64,000 nucleotides of DNA from Paenibacillus_AR mesotrionivorans (GCF_046098205.1 NZ_JBJURJ010000008.1:1-64000), one strand, 5' to 3'; counted from the stretch's first letter, positions 26,584-35,805 are shown. Notes: a model not told the origin generated them from the letters alone. Program-made: numbers and translations.

Positions 26584-27960
26584 TTAATGGAGTCCTCTCA
26601 TATCGGAATGTACCCGGATGGCTCCCGTTCCCTGGTTGATAACAGCGGAGAAGTTCTCCTCCATCTCCACACTGCCGGACGTCAGCAGACGAATTTCCTT
26701 GCCGTCCACCTCATTTTCCACCAGCAGCATCTGTCCTTTCTTCTGAAATACACATCCCGTCAGTTGGACCGTGGTAGGCGGATATTGCTCCATTGCCTGG
26801 TTCCCGGTGAAACGGATGACGTTGTCCCGGAGGACGGAATGGAGGATGCTCACCATGTCCACCGGCGTGTTAATGAGCAGGAACGGCGTCGGGTGGCTGT
26901 GTAGCACACGCACTTGCTCGAACACCAGATGCTCCTGCCGGGGGACAGGTGCAGCGGGGTAATAGGAGCGGCTGAACCTGTCATTGTCAAAATGGATGGA
27001 AAAGGCAGGCCGGGCTTTATGCAGATAAATATGGCGAAAGGACACATTCCTCACTCCCGCCGTATACACCGGATCGCGCTGGACCATAGTCCAGGAGATG
27101 CCGTCCAGGACGGCCGTACCCTGTTCATGAGTCGGCCTGGTTCGGGAAATGTAACGCTGCCCATCCGGCTCCGCCTTAACCCGGTAAAGACGCCCTCCAG
27201 ATACCACCGTATCGGACTTCTGGACCTCCATGCTCTCCCGCCAATCCGTCCATGCCCCGGCCAGAATTCGGCAGAAATAACCGACGCAGGGCTGATTCTC
27301 CTCCCCGCCGGACAGATCGTAGCAATGCTCGATAACCCCCTCTTCGATCCAGCCCAGCTCCGGATTGCCCACATCGTAATCATGGCCGTTCAGGGCTACC
27401 GCATCGTCGTAGGTGTCAAATCTGCCGTCCGTGATCCGGAACCGTTTGCCCCGGCCGAGATGAATACCGTCCTTCATCCCCTTAATGACCGTATCCTGGA
27501 TCAGCAAATCCTCAAAAGTGCAAACGTGTATGCCATATTGGGCGCTCCCCAAATCCAAACAGCGGAACCCGGTAATCCTCACATCCCTGGCGTAGAAAAA
27601 AGCAAGCTGCCCGTGCAGGCCAAACACATCCCGGAAGGTCCGGATGTCCATGCCGTTTACCTGGATATGGAGATTTTCAATGGAAATATGCTCATCCCAG
27701 CTGCGGGTTAACGCCCCTTTATTCAGCAGCACATGGGAAAATGCCACGGCCTCGTTCACCTTCTGCACCGTCGTTCCGTATCCGAAAATGAGGCTGGTGT
27801 TGCTGCCGATATACACCGTCTGCGCCAGCTTGTATAGACCCGGCCGGGAGACGGTAACCGTGCCTCCCCGGTCCAACGCGCGCTGCAGCGCTTTCGCGTT
27901 CTCTATTCCTGTGGCTTCCGGATGAAAGCCATAATCTGCGGCATCCGCCCATCGGTTCAT
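26584..27960 (-). CDS. Cytoplasmic GH28-like beta-helix glycosidase
   Basis: The protein starts DAADYGFHPEATGIENAKAL, typical of the pectate-lyase superfamily/GH28 N-terminus (usually DYGA-DG-TD-AIQ). It continues as a right-handed beta-helix with IQDTVIKGMKDGIHLGRGK and FDTYDDAVALNGHDYD, where the DD pair matches the GH28 active-site region. It is 458 residues with no signal peptide. A role as polygalacturonase, rhamnogalacturonase or related exo-enzyme on imported oligomers fits the window; some similar proteins have lost activity. The start ATG is preceded by AAAGGAG. Confidence 0.72.
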   Translation of the reverse strand: MNRWADAADYGFHPEATGIENAKALQRALDRGGTVTVSRPGLYKLAQTVYIGSNTSLIFGYGTTVQKVNEAVAFSHVLLNKGALTRSWDEHISIENLHIQVNGMDIRTFRDVFGLHGQLAFFYARDVRITGFRCLDLGSAQYGIHVCTFEDLLIQDTVIKGMKDGIHLGRGKRFRITDGRFDTYDDAVALNGHDYDVGNPELGWIEEGVIEHCYDLSGGEENQPCVGYFCRILAGAWTDWRESMEVQKSDTVVSGGRLYRVKAEPDGQRYISRTRPTHEQGTAVLDGISWTMVQRDPVYTAGVRNVSFRHIYLHKARPAFSIHFDNDRFSRSYYPAAPVPRQEHLVFEQVRVLHSHPTPFLLINTPVDMVSILHSVLRDNVIRFTGNQAMEQYPPTTVQLTGCVFQKKGQMLLVENEVDGKEIRLLTSGSVEMEENFSAVINQGTGAIRVHSDMRGLH

Positions 27961-28007
27961 AATTGAAGCTCCTTTCGGATTTACAATGTGGGGTTGCGTC
28001 CCGTCCC

Positions 28008-28467
28008 ATAGAGGATAGCGGAAGGCAATGTTCCTCTATTGCTGGAGGAGGGCGAGAATTGGGCAATAACGGAAGGCATTCTTCCGTTATTGCCTTGGTT
28101 TCGCGTGCGTACGCCGGAGCCGGAGGTCAATAGAGGAAGGTCCCCTTCCTCTATTGGACCCAATGCGGCGGCGGAGCTATAAACAGCGGACATCTGGGTT
28201 CCGCTATCTCGGGGTACGAGGATTTGACTTGGCAGCAGCCAAGGCTTTAGGCGGCTTAGCCATTAGCTTCGGCGGAATAGCGGAAGCGTTTTTCCGCTAT
28301 TCCACAGCCTGTCCCCATTTCCCTTGGATAACGGAAGCGTTTTTCCGCTATCTCCCCCACAGCGAGCTGGCGGATGCTGTACGGTGGCTATTAGCGGAAG
28401 AATATTTCCGCTATCCGGACAAAACAACAGCATCATCAGCCAATAGCGGAAATCTGCTTCCACTATT
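28008..28467. repeat. Cluster of seven AATAGCGGAAG hairpins
   Basis: Seven inverted repeats follow one another between two glycosidase genes. Arms are at 28008/28039, 28062-28075/28081-28094 (14-bp perfect stem), 28128-28140/28144-28156 (13-bp perfect), 28274-28285/28292-28303, 28327-28336/28343-28352, 28392-28399/28406-28413 and 28442-28451/28458-28467. Arms are variants of AATAGCGGAAG, and several loops read GCATT or GCGTT. There are no T runs, so they are not ordinary terminators. Confidence 0.85.
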
Positions 28468-28489
28468 CTAAATTACACAGCCCCACCTC

Positions 28490-30325
28490 CTACTCACTCC
28501 CGAGCCGCATCTCACCGCTCAGCTCCAACAAGTGATCGTCTACCCGAAGCATTCCCGGCTGCCCCGCGAAGCTGTTCCCACTGGCCTCCAACTGGCCGCA
28601 TGCGCGCAGCTCCACCGCCTCTACCGCTCCGCCATGCGGCGGATAAGTACCTGACGGCTCCACCCGGTTATCCCGGAACACCAGCCGCTCCAAAGAATGG
28701 CCCCGCACCAGCCCCCGATCGAAGGTGCGAAAGGAATTGCCCTCAATAATAACCTCCCCGTGGTAATATCCGTGCCGGGGAGCCAGATTTTTCACAACGG
28801 GGTCGATGTCGATGACCGCCTTGCCCCAGCTGGGATAGGCGTAATTGCAATCTCCGAAGCGATTGTTGCGGATAACAATCCGGCGTGTCGCTCCCGACTC
28901 AAACCAGAAATTCACATCGCCGCAGATTTTGATGCCCGCGCCTGGCGCGCTGATATCATTATCCTCCACTAACACCTCGCCCGGAGTGGTCAACAGCAGC
29001 CCCCTCGCCCGATTCTTGCGGACGGTGCAGCCCCGGATCACCACATCCGCCGAACGCCCCCGGTTTTCTACCGCATCCCCAGGCCCAAACTCAGCCGGAA
29101 TCTCTCCGGCAAACACCATCACCATATACTCCCGGTTCACCCGCTCCACAGCAGCCAGCTCCAGAGCGCCACAGGCCTGCAGGGTTTTCCCGCTGACAAA
29201 GGTGAGAGATTCTCCCGCCTCCGCGATCTCCATTCCCTGCTGCTGCCCATGCACCAGCCGCACGAGAAGCGTATCCGATGCCAGCAGTCTGACAATGCTG
29301 CCATAGATGCCGTGAATATTGCACGGGTCATCCAATTGGTACTCCAAGAGACAGTCGGTCAGAGACACTGTCCCGCTGCAATACACAAAATGAGTAGCAT
29401 CCGCTTTGGTGCTGAATACCCTCGATGTTCCCGGCCGCAACGTCACCTGAAACCGGTGCAGGCTAACATCCCTGCTGTTTTGGGCAATCACTCCCATACC
29501 CAACGCATGGTAGATGGTCACATCCTCCACCCGGATATCGCTGCACCTGGAAAGCGCGATTGCCGGATGGTCCCGCAAACCGCAGCGAAAGATCATCTTG
29601 TTGCCGTTCACCGGGCGCCGAGCAGACCGGTTTCCCGTATACCGTATTACACCTGGCCCTCGCTCCTCCACGCTTAATCCTCCGTAGCTGTCATAGCTCC
29701 ACTGGTCTGCACTGCCATAGGCCGTCGCGCGTGTGAGCGGATCAAACTCCAGCAGTCCCCAAACGTCACGCTCCCATTCTTCACCTTGAACCACCAGCTT
29801 TCCATCAGCCACCCGGTAATGGTAGCCTTCATCCAATGCAATGTCGAACCAATTCCCATCGGCTGCCACGACTGTTCCTTGGCCCATCATGGGAATGTCC
29901 CAATCCACCTTGAAGCCGGTGAGTCGCACATTTGCGCTATTTTCCAACCAGAAGGGAATAATCAGCGAATGAAAAATAAACTCCGCTCCTTCGGCATCCA
30001 GAGTGAAGTTCCGCATCCCTGTTAACGGAAATGCCACACGGCGGCTACAATCATTATCGTGGTTGGAAATCGTGAAAACTCCTTCATAAGCCAGCTCCGG
30101 CCAAAAATCGTACCTTCCCGGCGGAAACCACAGAACAGCTTCCGGTATGGTTCGGCAATGCTGAATGGCCCGGTACACGGCCAAGGCCTGATCCTCCCCG
30201 GTATCCGGCATAATACCGAAGGATGCTGCATCCACGATCTGGGCTTTTCCCGGATCAGCCCACTTTTGCAGCCCCTCCGCATCTGAGGCTTCCCGCACCG
30301 TTTGCCCGTGTTTTATATCAGCCAA
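28490..30325 (-). CDS. GH110-like beta-helix glycosidase
   Basis: A 611-residue right-handed beta-helix protein without signal peptide. It shows GH110 (alpha-1,3-galactosidase) landmarks: NVRLTGFKVDWDIPMMGQGT, KADATHFVYCSGTVSL and LLEYQLDDPCNIHG, where the DD pair corresponds to the catalytic aspartates of the family. The start is TTG at 30325, eight bases after AGGAGGG. Known GH110 enzymes remove terminal alpha-1,3-galactose; whether this one does is inferred. It is transcribed towards the hairpin cluster and the GH28-like gene. Confidence 0.72.
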   Translation of the reverse strand: MADIKHGQTVREASDAEGLQKWADPGKAQIVDAASFGIMPDTGEDQALAVYRAIQHCRTIPEAVLWFPPGRYDFWPELAYEGVFTISNHDNDCSRRVAFPLTGMRNFTLDAEGAEFIFHSLIIPFWLENSANVRLTGFKVDWDIPMMGQGTVVAADGNWFDIALDEGYHYRVADGKLVVQGEEWERDVWGLLEFDPLTRATAYGSADQWSYDSYGGLSVEERGPGVIRYTGNRSARRPVNGNKMIFRCGLRDHPAIALSRCSDIRVEDVTIYHALGMGVIAQNSRDVSLHRFQVTLRPGTSRVFSTKADATHFVYCSGTVSLTDCLLEYQLDDPCNIHGIYGSIVRLLASDTLLVRLVHGQQQGMEIAEAGESLTFVSGKTLQACGALELAAVERVNREYMVMVFAGEIPAEFGPGDAVENRGRSADVVIRGCTVRKNRARGLLLTTPGEVLVEDNDISAPGAGIKICGDVNFWFESGATRRIVIRNNRFGDCNYAYPSWGKAVIDIDPVVKNLAPRHGYYHGEVIIEGNSFRTFDRGLVRGHSLERLVFRDNRVEPSGTYPPHGGAVEAVELRACGQLEASGNSFAGQPGMLRVDDHLLELSGEMRLGSE

Positions 30326-30522
30326 CGTGTATCCCTCCTAATCCGCACGGAATAACTATAACTTCCCCCTCCACTATAACCCGCTAACGCTGTGTCCTTC
30401 TTGTATGAAATTTGCGCAGGCTAGTGTGAAATTTCAGGAATGGTGTGAAAAAACAGCATCTGACTACACCGCTTTATCAAAGTGCCGTTTTACCCCAATG
30501 AAGTGAAAAACGGTATTATTCT

Positions 30523-30552
30523 GTTATACTTCTCGTAGAGAATCATTATCTG
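30523..30552 (+). promoter_or_regulatory. Extended -10 promoter and Fur-like box before aminopeptidase P
   Basis: TGTTATACT (30523-30531 region) is an extended -10 element without a good -35. Immediately downstream, AGAGAATCATTATCT (30538-30552) resembles the 7-1-7 Fur site seen at the siderophore genes in this window. No iron role is obvious for the gene. Confidence 0.4.
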
Positions 30553-30580
30553 TTGAAGTCAATCTGAGGAGACGTTGCAC

Positions 30581-32359
30581 ATGAATACCAGCGAAAAGCT
30601 AAGTCAACTGCGAGTTTGGATGGAAAAGGAAGGCATTGATGCTTGCCTGGTGCCCAGCGCAGACGCTCACATGAGCGAATATGTGGGTGAGTATTGGAAA
30701 GGCAGGCAGTGGATTACCGGCTTCACCGGTTCAGCCGGAACTGCTGTAATTGCCCGGGAGGATGCAGGCCTGTGGACTGACGGCAGATATTTTATCCAGG
30801 CGGCCAATCAACTGGAGGGCAGCGGCATTCGGCTCTTCAAAATGGGTGAGCTTGGTGTGCAAAGCCATGAGGAATGGCTGGCGGAGATTCTGCCCCAAGG
30901 CGGCTGTCTGGCAGTGGATGGCAGAAGCCTATCTGTGAGTGCCTTCAATAAACTGTCCGCCCTGCTTGCAGACAAATCGGCGAGCATTCGCACGGATTTG
31001 GATCCGGTTGGGGCAGTGTGGTCAGACCGGCCAGCTATTCCCGGTGATAAACTCTACATACATGATGCCGTTTATGCAGGTAAAACCCGGCTTGAGAAGC
31101 TGGCGGAGATCCGCCAAGCAATGAAAGCCCGCCATGCGGACTTCTATCTGCTGCCGGTGCTGGATGAAATCTGCTGGCTGTTTAATATCCGGGGCAATGA
31201 TATTCCCCATAATCCTTATGTGACCGCATATGCCGTGATTGGCGAACAAAAGGCTTATCTTTTCGTTGAGCCGCACAAGGTTGGTCAGGCGGAACGGGAG
31301 CTTCTTATGCAGGATGGCATCCATATCCAAGGGTATGGAGAGATTTACAGCTTCCTGGGCAAGCTGGACGATAACACCTCTATCCTGCTGGATCCGGAAA
31401 AAACCAATGCCAGCCTCTACCGCGCCATTCCCGTGTCCGCCCGGAAAATCATCTCCGAAGGACTGGTCACCCCAATCAAAGCCATCAAAAACGAAGTGGA
31501 AATCGGCAATATTCGCGATTCCTATATCAAGGACGCGGTGGCGTTGGTCAAGCTGTTCAAGTGGCTGAAGGAAACCGTGCCGCATCAGGACGTAACTGAA
31601 ACCGACGCGGATCTGAAGGGACTGGAATTCCGCAAGGAGCTGCCGCTGTTCGTTGACCTCAGCTTCTCCACCATTTCCGCTTATGGTGATCACGCTGCTA
31701 TGATGCATTACCGGGCTCTGCCTGATGCCCAATATTCCCTGATGAATGAAGGGTTCTATCTGTTGGATTCCGGTTCGCATTTCCTGAACGGCACCACAGA
31801 CATCACCCGTACCCTTGCCCTGGGCAAGCTGACGGATGAACAGATCAAGGACTTTACGCTGGTGCTGAAATCGGTTATTGCTTTATCCACCGCTAAATTC
31901 CTGTACGGCACCACCGGCTCCCATCTGGATGTGCTGGCCCGGAAGCCCTTGTGGGATAACGGACTGGACTACAAATGCGGCACCGGCCACGGGGTCGGTT
32001 ATTTCTCCAATGTCCATGAGGAGCCTCACCGGTTTAACCAGAAGCTGCTGAACGTCCGGCTGGAGCCCGGCATGAGCATCACGGTAGAACCCGGTGTATA
32101 TAAGGAAGGGCGTCACGGCATCCGTACGGAGAATACACTCCTGGTCATCCAGGATGAAACCACGGAGTTTGGCTCCTTCCTCCGGTTCGAAACGTTGTGC
32201 TTCCTGCCCATCGACCGGAAGGCCATTGACGCTGCACTTCTCTCCCCCTTCGAGCTGGAGTGGATCAATGCCTACCATCAGCAGGTGTACGATAAGCTGT
32301 CCGTTCATCTGGACGATGCCCATAAGGAATGGCTCAAGCAGGAGACTGCTGCGCTCTAG
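30581..32359 (+). CDS. Xaa-Pro aminopeptidase (M24B, aminopeptidase P)
   Basis: Two creatinase N-terminal domains (TDGRYFIQA in the first) are followed by the M24 pita-bread catalytic domain. Metal ligands appear as LLDSGSHFLNGTTDITRT (two Asp), GTGHGVGYFSNVHE (His), SITVEPGVYKEGR (Glu) and IRTENTLLV (Glu). It is 592 residues, the length of the large cytosolic form. It removes N-terminal residues preceding proline. The start is ATG at 30581, nine bases after GAGGAG; the TTG six bases upstream is too close to the site. Confidence 0.92.
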   Translation: MNTSEKLSQLRVWMEKEGIDACLVPSADAHMSEYVGEYWKGRQWITGFTGSAGTAVIAREDAGLWTDGRYFIQAANQLEGSGIRLFKMGELGVQSHEEWLAEILPQGGCLAVDGRSLSVSAFNKLSALLADKSASIRTDLDPVGAVWSDRPAIPGDKLYIHDAVYAGKTRLEKLAEIRQAMKARHADFYLLPVLDEICWLFNIRGNDIPHNPYVTAYAVIGEQKAYLFVEPHKVGQAERELLMQDGIHIQGYGEIYSFLGKLDDNTSILLDPEKTNASLYRAIPVSARKIISEGLVTPIKAIKNEVEIGNIRDSYIKDAVALVKLFKWLKETVPHQDVTETDADLKGLEFRKELPLFVDLSFSTISAYGDHAAMMHYRALPDAQYSLMNEGFYLLDSGSHFLNGTTDITRTLALGKLTDEQIKDFTLVLKSVIALSTAKFLYGTTGSHLDVLARKPLWDNGLDYKCGTGHGVGYFSNVHEEPHRFNQKLLNVRLEPGMSITVEPGVYKEGRHGIRTENTLLVIQDETTEFGSFLRFETLCFLPIDRKAIDAALLSPFELEWINAYHQQVYDKLSVHLDDAHKEWLKQETAAL

Positions 32360-32372
32360 TCCTTTGTTTATC

Positions 32373-32412
32373 AAAAACAGACCGTCCGCTTCCGCAGATG
32401 GTCTGTTTTACA
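32373..32412 (+). terminator. Terminator after aminopeptidase P (bidirectional)
   Basis: Stem AAACAGACC (32375-32383) with GGTCTGTTT (32400-32408) is flanked by A and T runs. It serves the plus-strand aminopeptidase gene and, in reverse, the convergent acetyltransferase genes. Confidence 0.8.
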
Positions 32413-32417
32413 TACGC

Positions 32418-32927
32418 TCACACCTTATTTTTACTATACAAACAGGTCAGCACATCCCTGTTTCTTGTGTTGATAAACTCCTTTTCCAGCTGCATGCCCA
32501 GCTTTTCAGCCACCCTCCGGGAGGAAATATGCTCCGCCGGCATATTGGCGCACAGCCGCGGCAGCTGCAGTTCCTCAAAACCATACCGCATGATTTCGGC
32601 AGCAGCTTCTCCTCCATAACCATGTCCCCAATATTGGGCATGAATAATGTAGCCTAGGTCGTATTCCGGGTTGCCGTCAAGGACCTGGTTCACAATGCCC
32701 GCATCTCCAATAAGGTCTCCCGTTTCCTTCAACAGGACAGCACATCGCCCGATGCCAATACCATAATTTTCGATGCCTCTATGTTGAATCCAATCCTCTA
32801 CTTGGGCCAGGCTGAACGGCTTCGGCCAGAAGGCTATGGTATCCGGGTCGGACAAAATCTCATACAGCTCGTGGACATCCTCTGTTGTGTAGGGCCGGAT
32901 GAGTAATCGTTGGCTTTCCAGTATCAT
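32418..32927 (-). CDS. GNAT acetyltransferase (RimJ/RimL type)
   Basis: Landmarks are SQRLLIRPYTTEDVHELYEI, DLGYIIHAQYWGHGYGGEA (acetyl-CoA loop) and LCANMPAEHISSRRVAEKLG. The start is ATG at 32927 behind AAAGGAGA, giving 169 residues. The ATG overlaps the stop of the neighbouring acetyltransferase gene (ATGA), so the two are a translationally coupled pair. The substrate is unknown. Confidence 0.88.
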   Translation of the reverse strand: MILESQRLLIRPYTTEDVHELYEILSDPDTIAFWPKPFSLAQVEDWIQHRGIENYGIGIGRCAVLLKETGDLIGDAGIVNQVLDGNPEYDLGYIIHAQYWGHGYGGEAAAEIMRYGFEELQLPRLCANMPAEHISSRRVAEKLGMQLEKEFINTRNRDVLTCLYSKNKV

Positions 32928-33475
32928 GTTGGTTCTCCTTTGTCGCTTCCACAAACATACTCACTCTCGAGAATTGAATAAAGGTAGGAATCCTGCCACT
33001 TCCCATTTTTCAGAAAATGCTCTCTCAGGTGGCCTTCCCGTTTCATACCGATTTTCTCCATAACCTTATAAGAACCGGTATTCTCCGGCCGGCAGGTGGC
33101 ATATATCCGATGGAGCTTCAATTCCCGGAAGCCAAACTCCAGCATGGAACGGGCCACTTCCGTGGCGATGCCTTTGCCCCAATGGACTTTGGAGATGGTA
33201 TACCCAAGCTCCGCATTGGATTTCTCCGCTTTGAGACAGCAATTTCCCAATACCTCACCGGTTGATGAATCGACAATGACCATTTCATAAGTGGTCCGGG
33301 GCAGCTGGAATTGGCTTTGAATGGCAGCATTAACAAATTGCCTGGTCTCTTCTTCTGTATTCGGTCCCCAAAATGTATACCGGGTTACCTCTTCGTCAGA
33401 GCAATAAGTATGAATCTGAACCCAATCCTCTTCCACAAAATCTCTAATCATGAACCTTTCCGTAGCCAGCTTCAA
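32924..33475 (-). CDS. GNAT acetyltransferase (RimJ/RimL type), TTG start
   Basis: The N-terminus LKLATERFMIRDFVEEDW matches relatives that start M-x-x-E-T-ERL. This places the start at TTG 33475, ten bases after GGGAGG, rather than GTG at 33505. The acetyl-CoA loop is VHWGKGIATEVARSMLEFGF, followed by HRIYATCRPENTGSYKVMEK. It is 183 residues and first of a coupled two-gene unit. Confidence 0.86.
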   Translation of the reverse strand: MKLATERFMIRDFVEEDWVQIHTYCSDEEVTRYTFWGPNTEEETRQFVNAAIQSQFQLPRTTYEMVIVDSSTGEVLGNCCLKAEKSNAELGYTISKVHWGKGIATEVARSMLEFGFRELKLHRIYATCRPENTGSYKVMEKIGMKREGHLREHFLKNGKWQDSYLYSILESEYVCGSDKGEPT

Positions 33476-33557
33476 AAACTCCCCGCCTCCCTGATCCGCT
33501 CTCACACGTTTCCACTATAAACCAGTCTTTCCCTGTTCGTACAGGAAATTTTAGATA

Positions 33558-33599
33558 TAACAAAACAGCCCGCTCTTCTAGAAAAAGAAGAACGGGCTG
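33558..33599 (-). terminator. Terminator of the PL3 pectate lyase gene
   Basis: A stem with arms at 33566-33579 and 33586-33599, containing one mismatch, is followed on the minus strand by TTTTG. It lies about 35 bp after the stop codon. Confidence 0.8.
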
Positions 33600-33632
33600 C
33601 CCCTGTCAATTGACGATGGCTAAGTTAAAACC

Positions 33633-34301
33633 TTAGTATTTGGTATTGCCGGACTGGCTGGTTTTACCGCTTGCAAAACCCTTGAACAACGTAGGCATAT
33701 TATGATAGCGGGTATTGGTAATTTTTGCAGAGCTGGAGCTGCTGTCCGTCCGGAAAATGGAATCCTTCACATCGGAGATGTCCGAGTTATCTAGCGTAAA
33801 TACAACCGTATAGGACGTGCCTCCATTCTGCCGGGCCAGCTTGCCGATATCATTGGCCTTGAAATTTTTAATGTTAATGGTGCCGGACGCATTCATCTGA
33901 AACACCTTGTCATAGGCCTTGTACGCTCCCCCGCCTGTAATATTCACAGTGCCGGAGGACTTCAGCGTAAGGGCATCCTCCCCTACGTCCAGCCAGGTGA
34001 CATTCGAGATGGTGGCGTTTCCATATACATGGACGCCATCTGCGGCCGGGGCGCCAATATAGACGTTCTTCAGTGTTGCGTTATTTTCCAGACGGAAAAT
34101 GGGCTTTTGGTTCTCCGCTTGGCTGCCGTCGCCAAGCGTACTGGGATTGGCCACATATGTTTGACCCTTACCATCGAAGGTCTCCCCTGCCTTCACCAAA
34201 ATGGTGCTGTTAACGACAGTGGGGGCTGCGCTTGCGGAATGAACCCCGATGCTGAGAAACACCAAGCATGCGGATAACATCATGACTAACCATTTTTTCA
34301 A
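33633..34301 (-). CDS. Secreted pectate lyase (PL3)
   Basis: A signal peptide (LKKWLVMMLSACLVFLSIG, ending SASAAP) is followed by a short beta-helix with PL3 landmarks: TILVKAGETFDGKGQTY, the ADGVHVYGNATISNV turn, VGEDALTLKSSGTVNI, and YKAYDKVFQMNASGTINIKN. It is 222 residues, normal for a single-domain PL3. The start is TTG at 34301, seven bases after AGGCAGGA; the longer open frame adds a Cys-rich leader without a site. It cleaves polygalacturonate with calcium and is not linked to the other pectin operon in the window. Confidence 0.88.
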   Translation of the reverse strand: MKKWLVMMLSACLVFLSIGVHSASAAPTVVNSTILVKAGETFDGKGQTYVANPSTLGDGSQAENQKPIFRLENNATLKNVYIGAPAADGVHVYGNATISNVTWLDVGEDALTLKSSGTVNITGGGAYKAYDKVFQMNASGTINIKNFKANDIGKLARQNGGTSYTVVFTLDNSDISDVKDSIFRTDSSSSSAKITNTRYHNMPTLFKGFASGKTSQSGNTKY

Positions 34302-34514
34302 TGGACATTCCTGCCTTTCAATCCGATTTTCTGATTCACGTGTGCATGTACCGGGGATTCCCCGCCATGCCATGCAGCAGCCGCAAAATGTGCACCTTTT
34401 ACGCTGCTGGTTCATATCTATTCCTATTCAGAACTTGACAGAACAGGTTTTTATGTAATTTTAATACAATAACACAAGAAAGGATTCAAAACTTTGCTTT
34501 ATTTGTCCCTCTGA

Positions 34515-35045
34515 CTATTTTCTCCGGAAGGAGCTTGAGGTATAGCTTACGACAACTTCCCCTTTTCCCCGCACATAGCGCAAATGCCAGGGCAGGAAAA
34601 AGAAGAAAAACAGAAAATACAAAGGGATGGAATACCAGACCTGCCAGCCCTTCTGCGTAAAGAACCCAACCGTTACCAGCCAGTATTCCAGCGCAACGGC
34701 CAGCAATGTAAAGCCGATACTCATCGCCCACTTTATGTTCGGCTTGTAGAAATTCAAGAATAACAAGGATATGCTGGACGGTGCGAAGGTAAATACGATG
34801 ATATCCGCAATGCCGCCGATGGAGGGGTCCCCGGAATCAAGCAGATCCAGCTGAAAAAATAAGACAATGTTACCCAACCATGCTGCCGTTGAGATAATTC
34901 CGAAGGTCACGTAGTATTCCCGCCAAGTCAGTTTTCGTTTCAAAAGAAGAGCAAGCAGGAGGAGCAAAGCGCCTGTACTGTATACCACCCAAGCACCTTT
35001 GGCATGAAGATCCAAACGGTTCATTACCTCTGACCAATATTCCAC
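34515..35045 (-). CDS. Multi-pass membrane protein of unknown function
   Basis: About five hydrophobic segments are visible: VVYSTGALLLLLALLL, IISTAAWLGNIVLFF, IADIIVFTFAPSSISLLFL, GFTLLAVALEYWLVTVGFF and a Phe-rich stretch IPLYFLFFFFFLP. It is 176 residues, ending with a short basic tail. The pattern resembles the small integral-membrane proteins of Bacillales known only by conserved size; no function is assigned. The start is GTG at 35045 with AGGTGATG in front. Confidence 0.7.
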   Translation of the reverse strand: MEYWSEVMNRLDLHAKGAWVVYSTGALLLLLALLLKRKLTWREYYVTFGIISTAAWLGNIVLFFQLDLLDSGDPSIGGIADIIVFTFAPSSISLLFLNFYKPNIKWAMSIGFTLLAVALEYWLVTVGFFTQKGWQVWYSIPLYFLFFFFFLPWHLRYVRGKGEVVVSYTSSSFRRK

Positions 35046-35160
35046 CCATCATCACCTCTACACCTTTTAATATTACTATGGGCAATTTAGGTAATAATTA
35101 TAATAAGGCGAAAATAAGAAAAGACAAGGCAATAACGGGATATCGGCTCTATCCATCAAT

Positions 35161-35199
35161 GTAAAAAGAGAATTATTAATCTTATTTCTCTTTTTTTAC
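35161..35199. terminator. AT-rich hairpin, possible second terminator
   Basis: GTAAAAAGAGAA (35161-35172) pairs with TTTCTCTTTTTTTAC (35185-35199) around an AT-rich loop. It can act in either direction. With the hairpin at 35227-35259 it separates the PNPOx-like gene from the membrane-protein gene. Positions 35131-35155 also carry one AATAACGG-type repeat word. Confidence 0.5.
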
Positions 35200-35226
35200 C
35201 ATATTGATTTTCCCGCCGTCCCCATG

Positions 35227-35259
35227 AAAAAAAGCTCCCCCTATGCAGCGGGAGAGCTT
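35227..35259 (-). terminator. Terminator of the PNPOx-like gene
   Basis: On the minus strand AAGCTCTCCC pairs with GGGGAGCTT and is followed by seven T residues, about 17 bp beyond the stop codon. Confidence 0.85.
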
Positions 35260-35275
35260 GATGTTCATTTAGTCT

Positions 35276-35767
35276 CTAAAATATACCCCCATTTTCCATG
35301 TGGGTCTTATTCACAAAATCCATGTGGTATAATTTTTCCCAATGATTGATGTTTAAGGTTCCCTTTGTAAGATGGATGGCTAAGATGCAGCAATTTTCGT
35401 CTTTTTCATTGTTGGCCATATCGTACCATTCAGAAAACGCTGTACGGAGCTTGGTTCTTATTTCGGCATTATTGGGATCAAGTACCCATCCCAGGTTTTC
35501 TGCTATTCCACTAGCGGTAAACATCTCTAAGCAACCTGCAATTGATACCTCCGCGTTGTTTGCGATTTGCTGCATTTTGTTTGATTTCCCATAGGTAACC
35601 ACATAAAATGTGCCGTCCTCGTAATAAGCGTCTATACTGCGGACAACCGGGCGTTGCATCCCGTTGGCTCCTGGCTCCCGCGCAATCGTCGCAAGGGAAA
35701 TTACATTGTCTTTGCCATTGCCGAACTTTTCTTCGATTAATTGCAGCCCTTCTTCATAATTGCTCAT
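35276..35767 (-). CDS. Pyridoxamine 5'-phosphate oxidase-like flavoprotein
   Basis: A split-barrel protein of 163 residues with RPVVRSIDAYYEDGTFYVVT and KSNKMQQIANNAEVSIAGCL, the typical opening strands of the PNPOx-like FMN-binding family, and a HWEKLYHMDF ending. The Arg/Lys positions for phosphate contact are present, but small members like this do not make pyridoxal phosphate; they usually bind FMN, F420 or heme, and the role is unknown. The start ATG is preceded by GGAGGAG. Confidence 0.8.
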   Translation of the reverse strand: MSNYEEGLQLIEEKFGNGKDNVISLATIAREPGANGMQRPVVRSIDAYYEDGTFYVVTYGKSNKMQQIANNAEVSIAGCLEMFTASGIAENLGWVLDPNNAEIRTKLRTAFSEWYDMANNEKDENCCILAIHLTKGTLNINHWEKLYHMDFVNKTHMENGGIF

Positions 35768-35805
35768 TGAATCTCCTCCAGCTTTTAATCTCGTATGGGT
35801 AGTTC

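Noticed and set aside
28008..28467. CRISPR array
   Set aside because: Units are palindromic with variable spacing and differ from one another, the intervening sequences are not spacer-like, and no cas gene is nearby.
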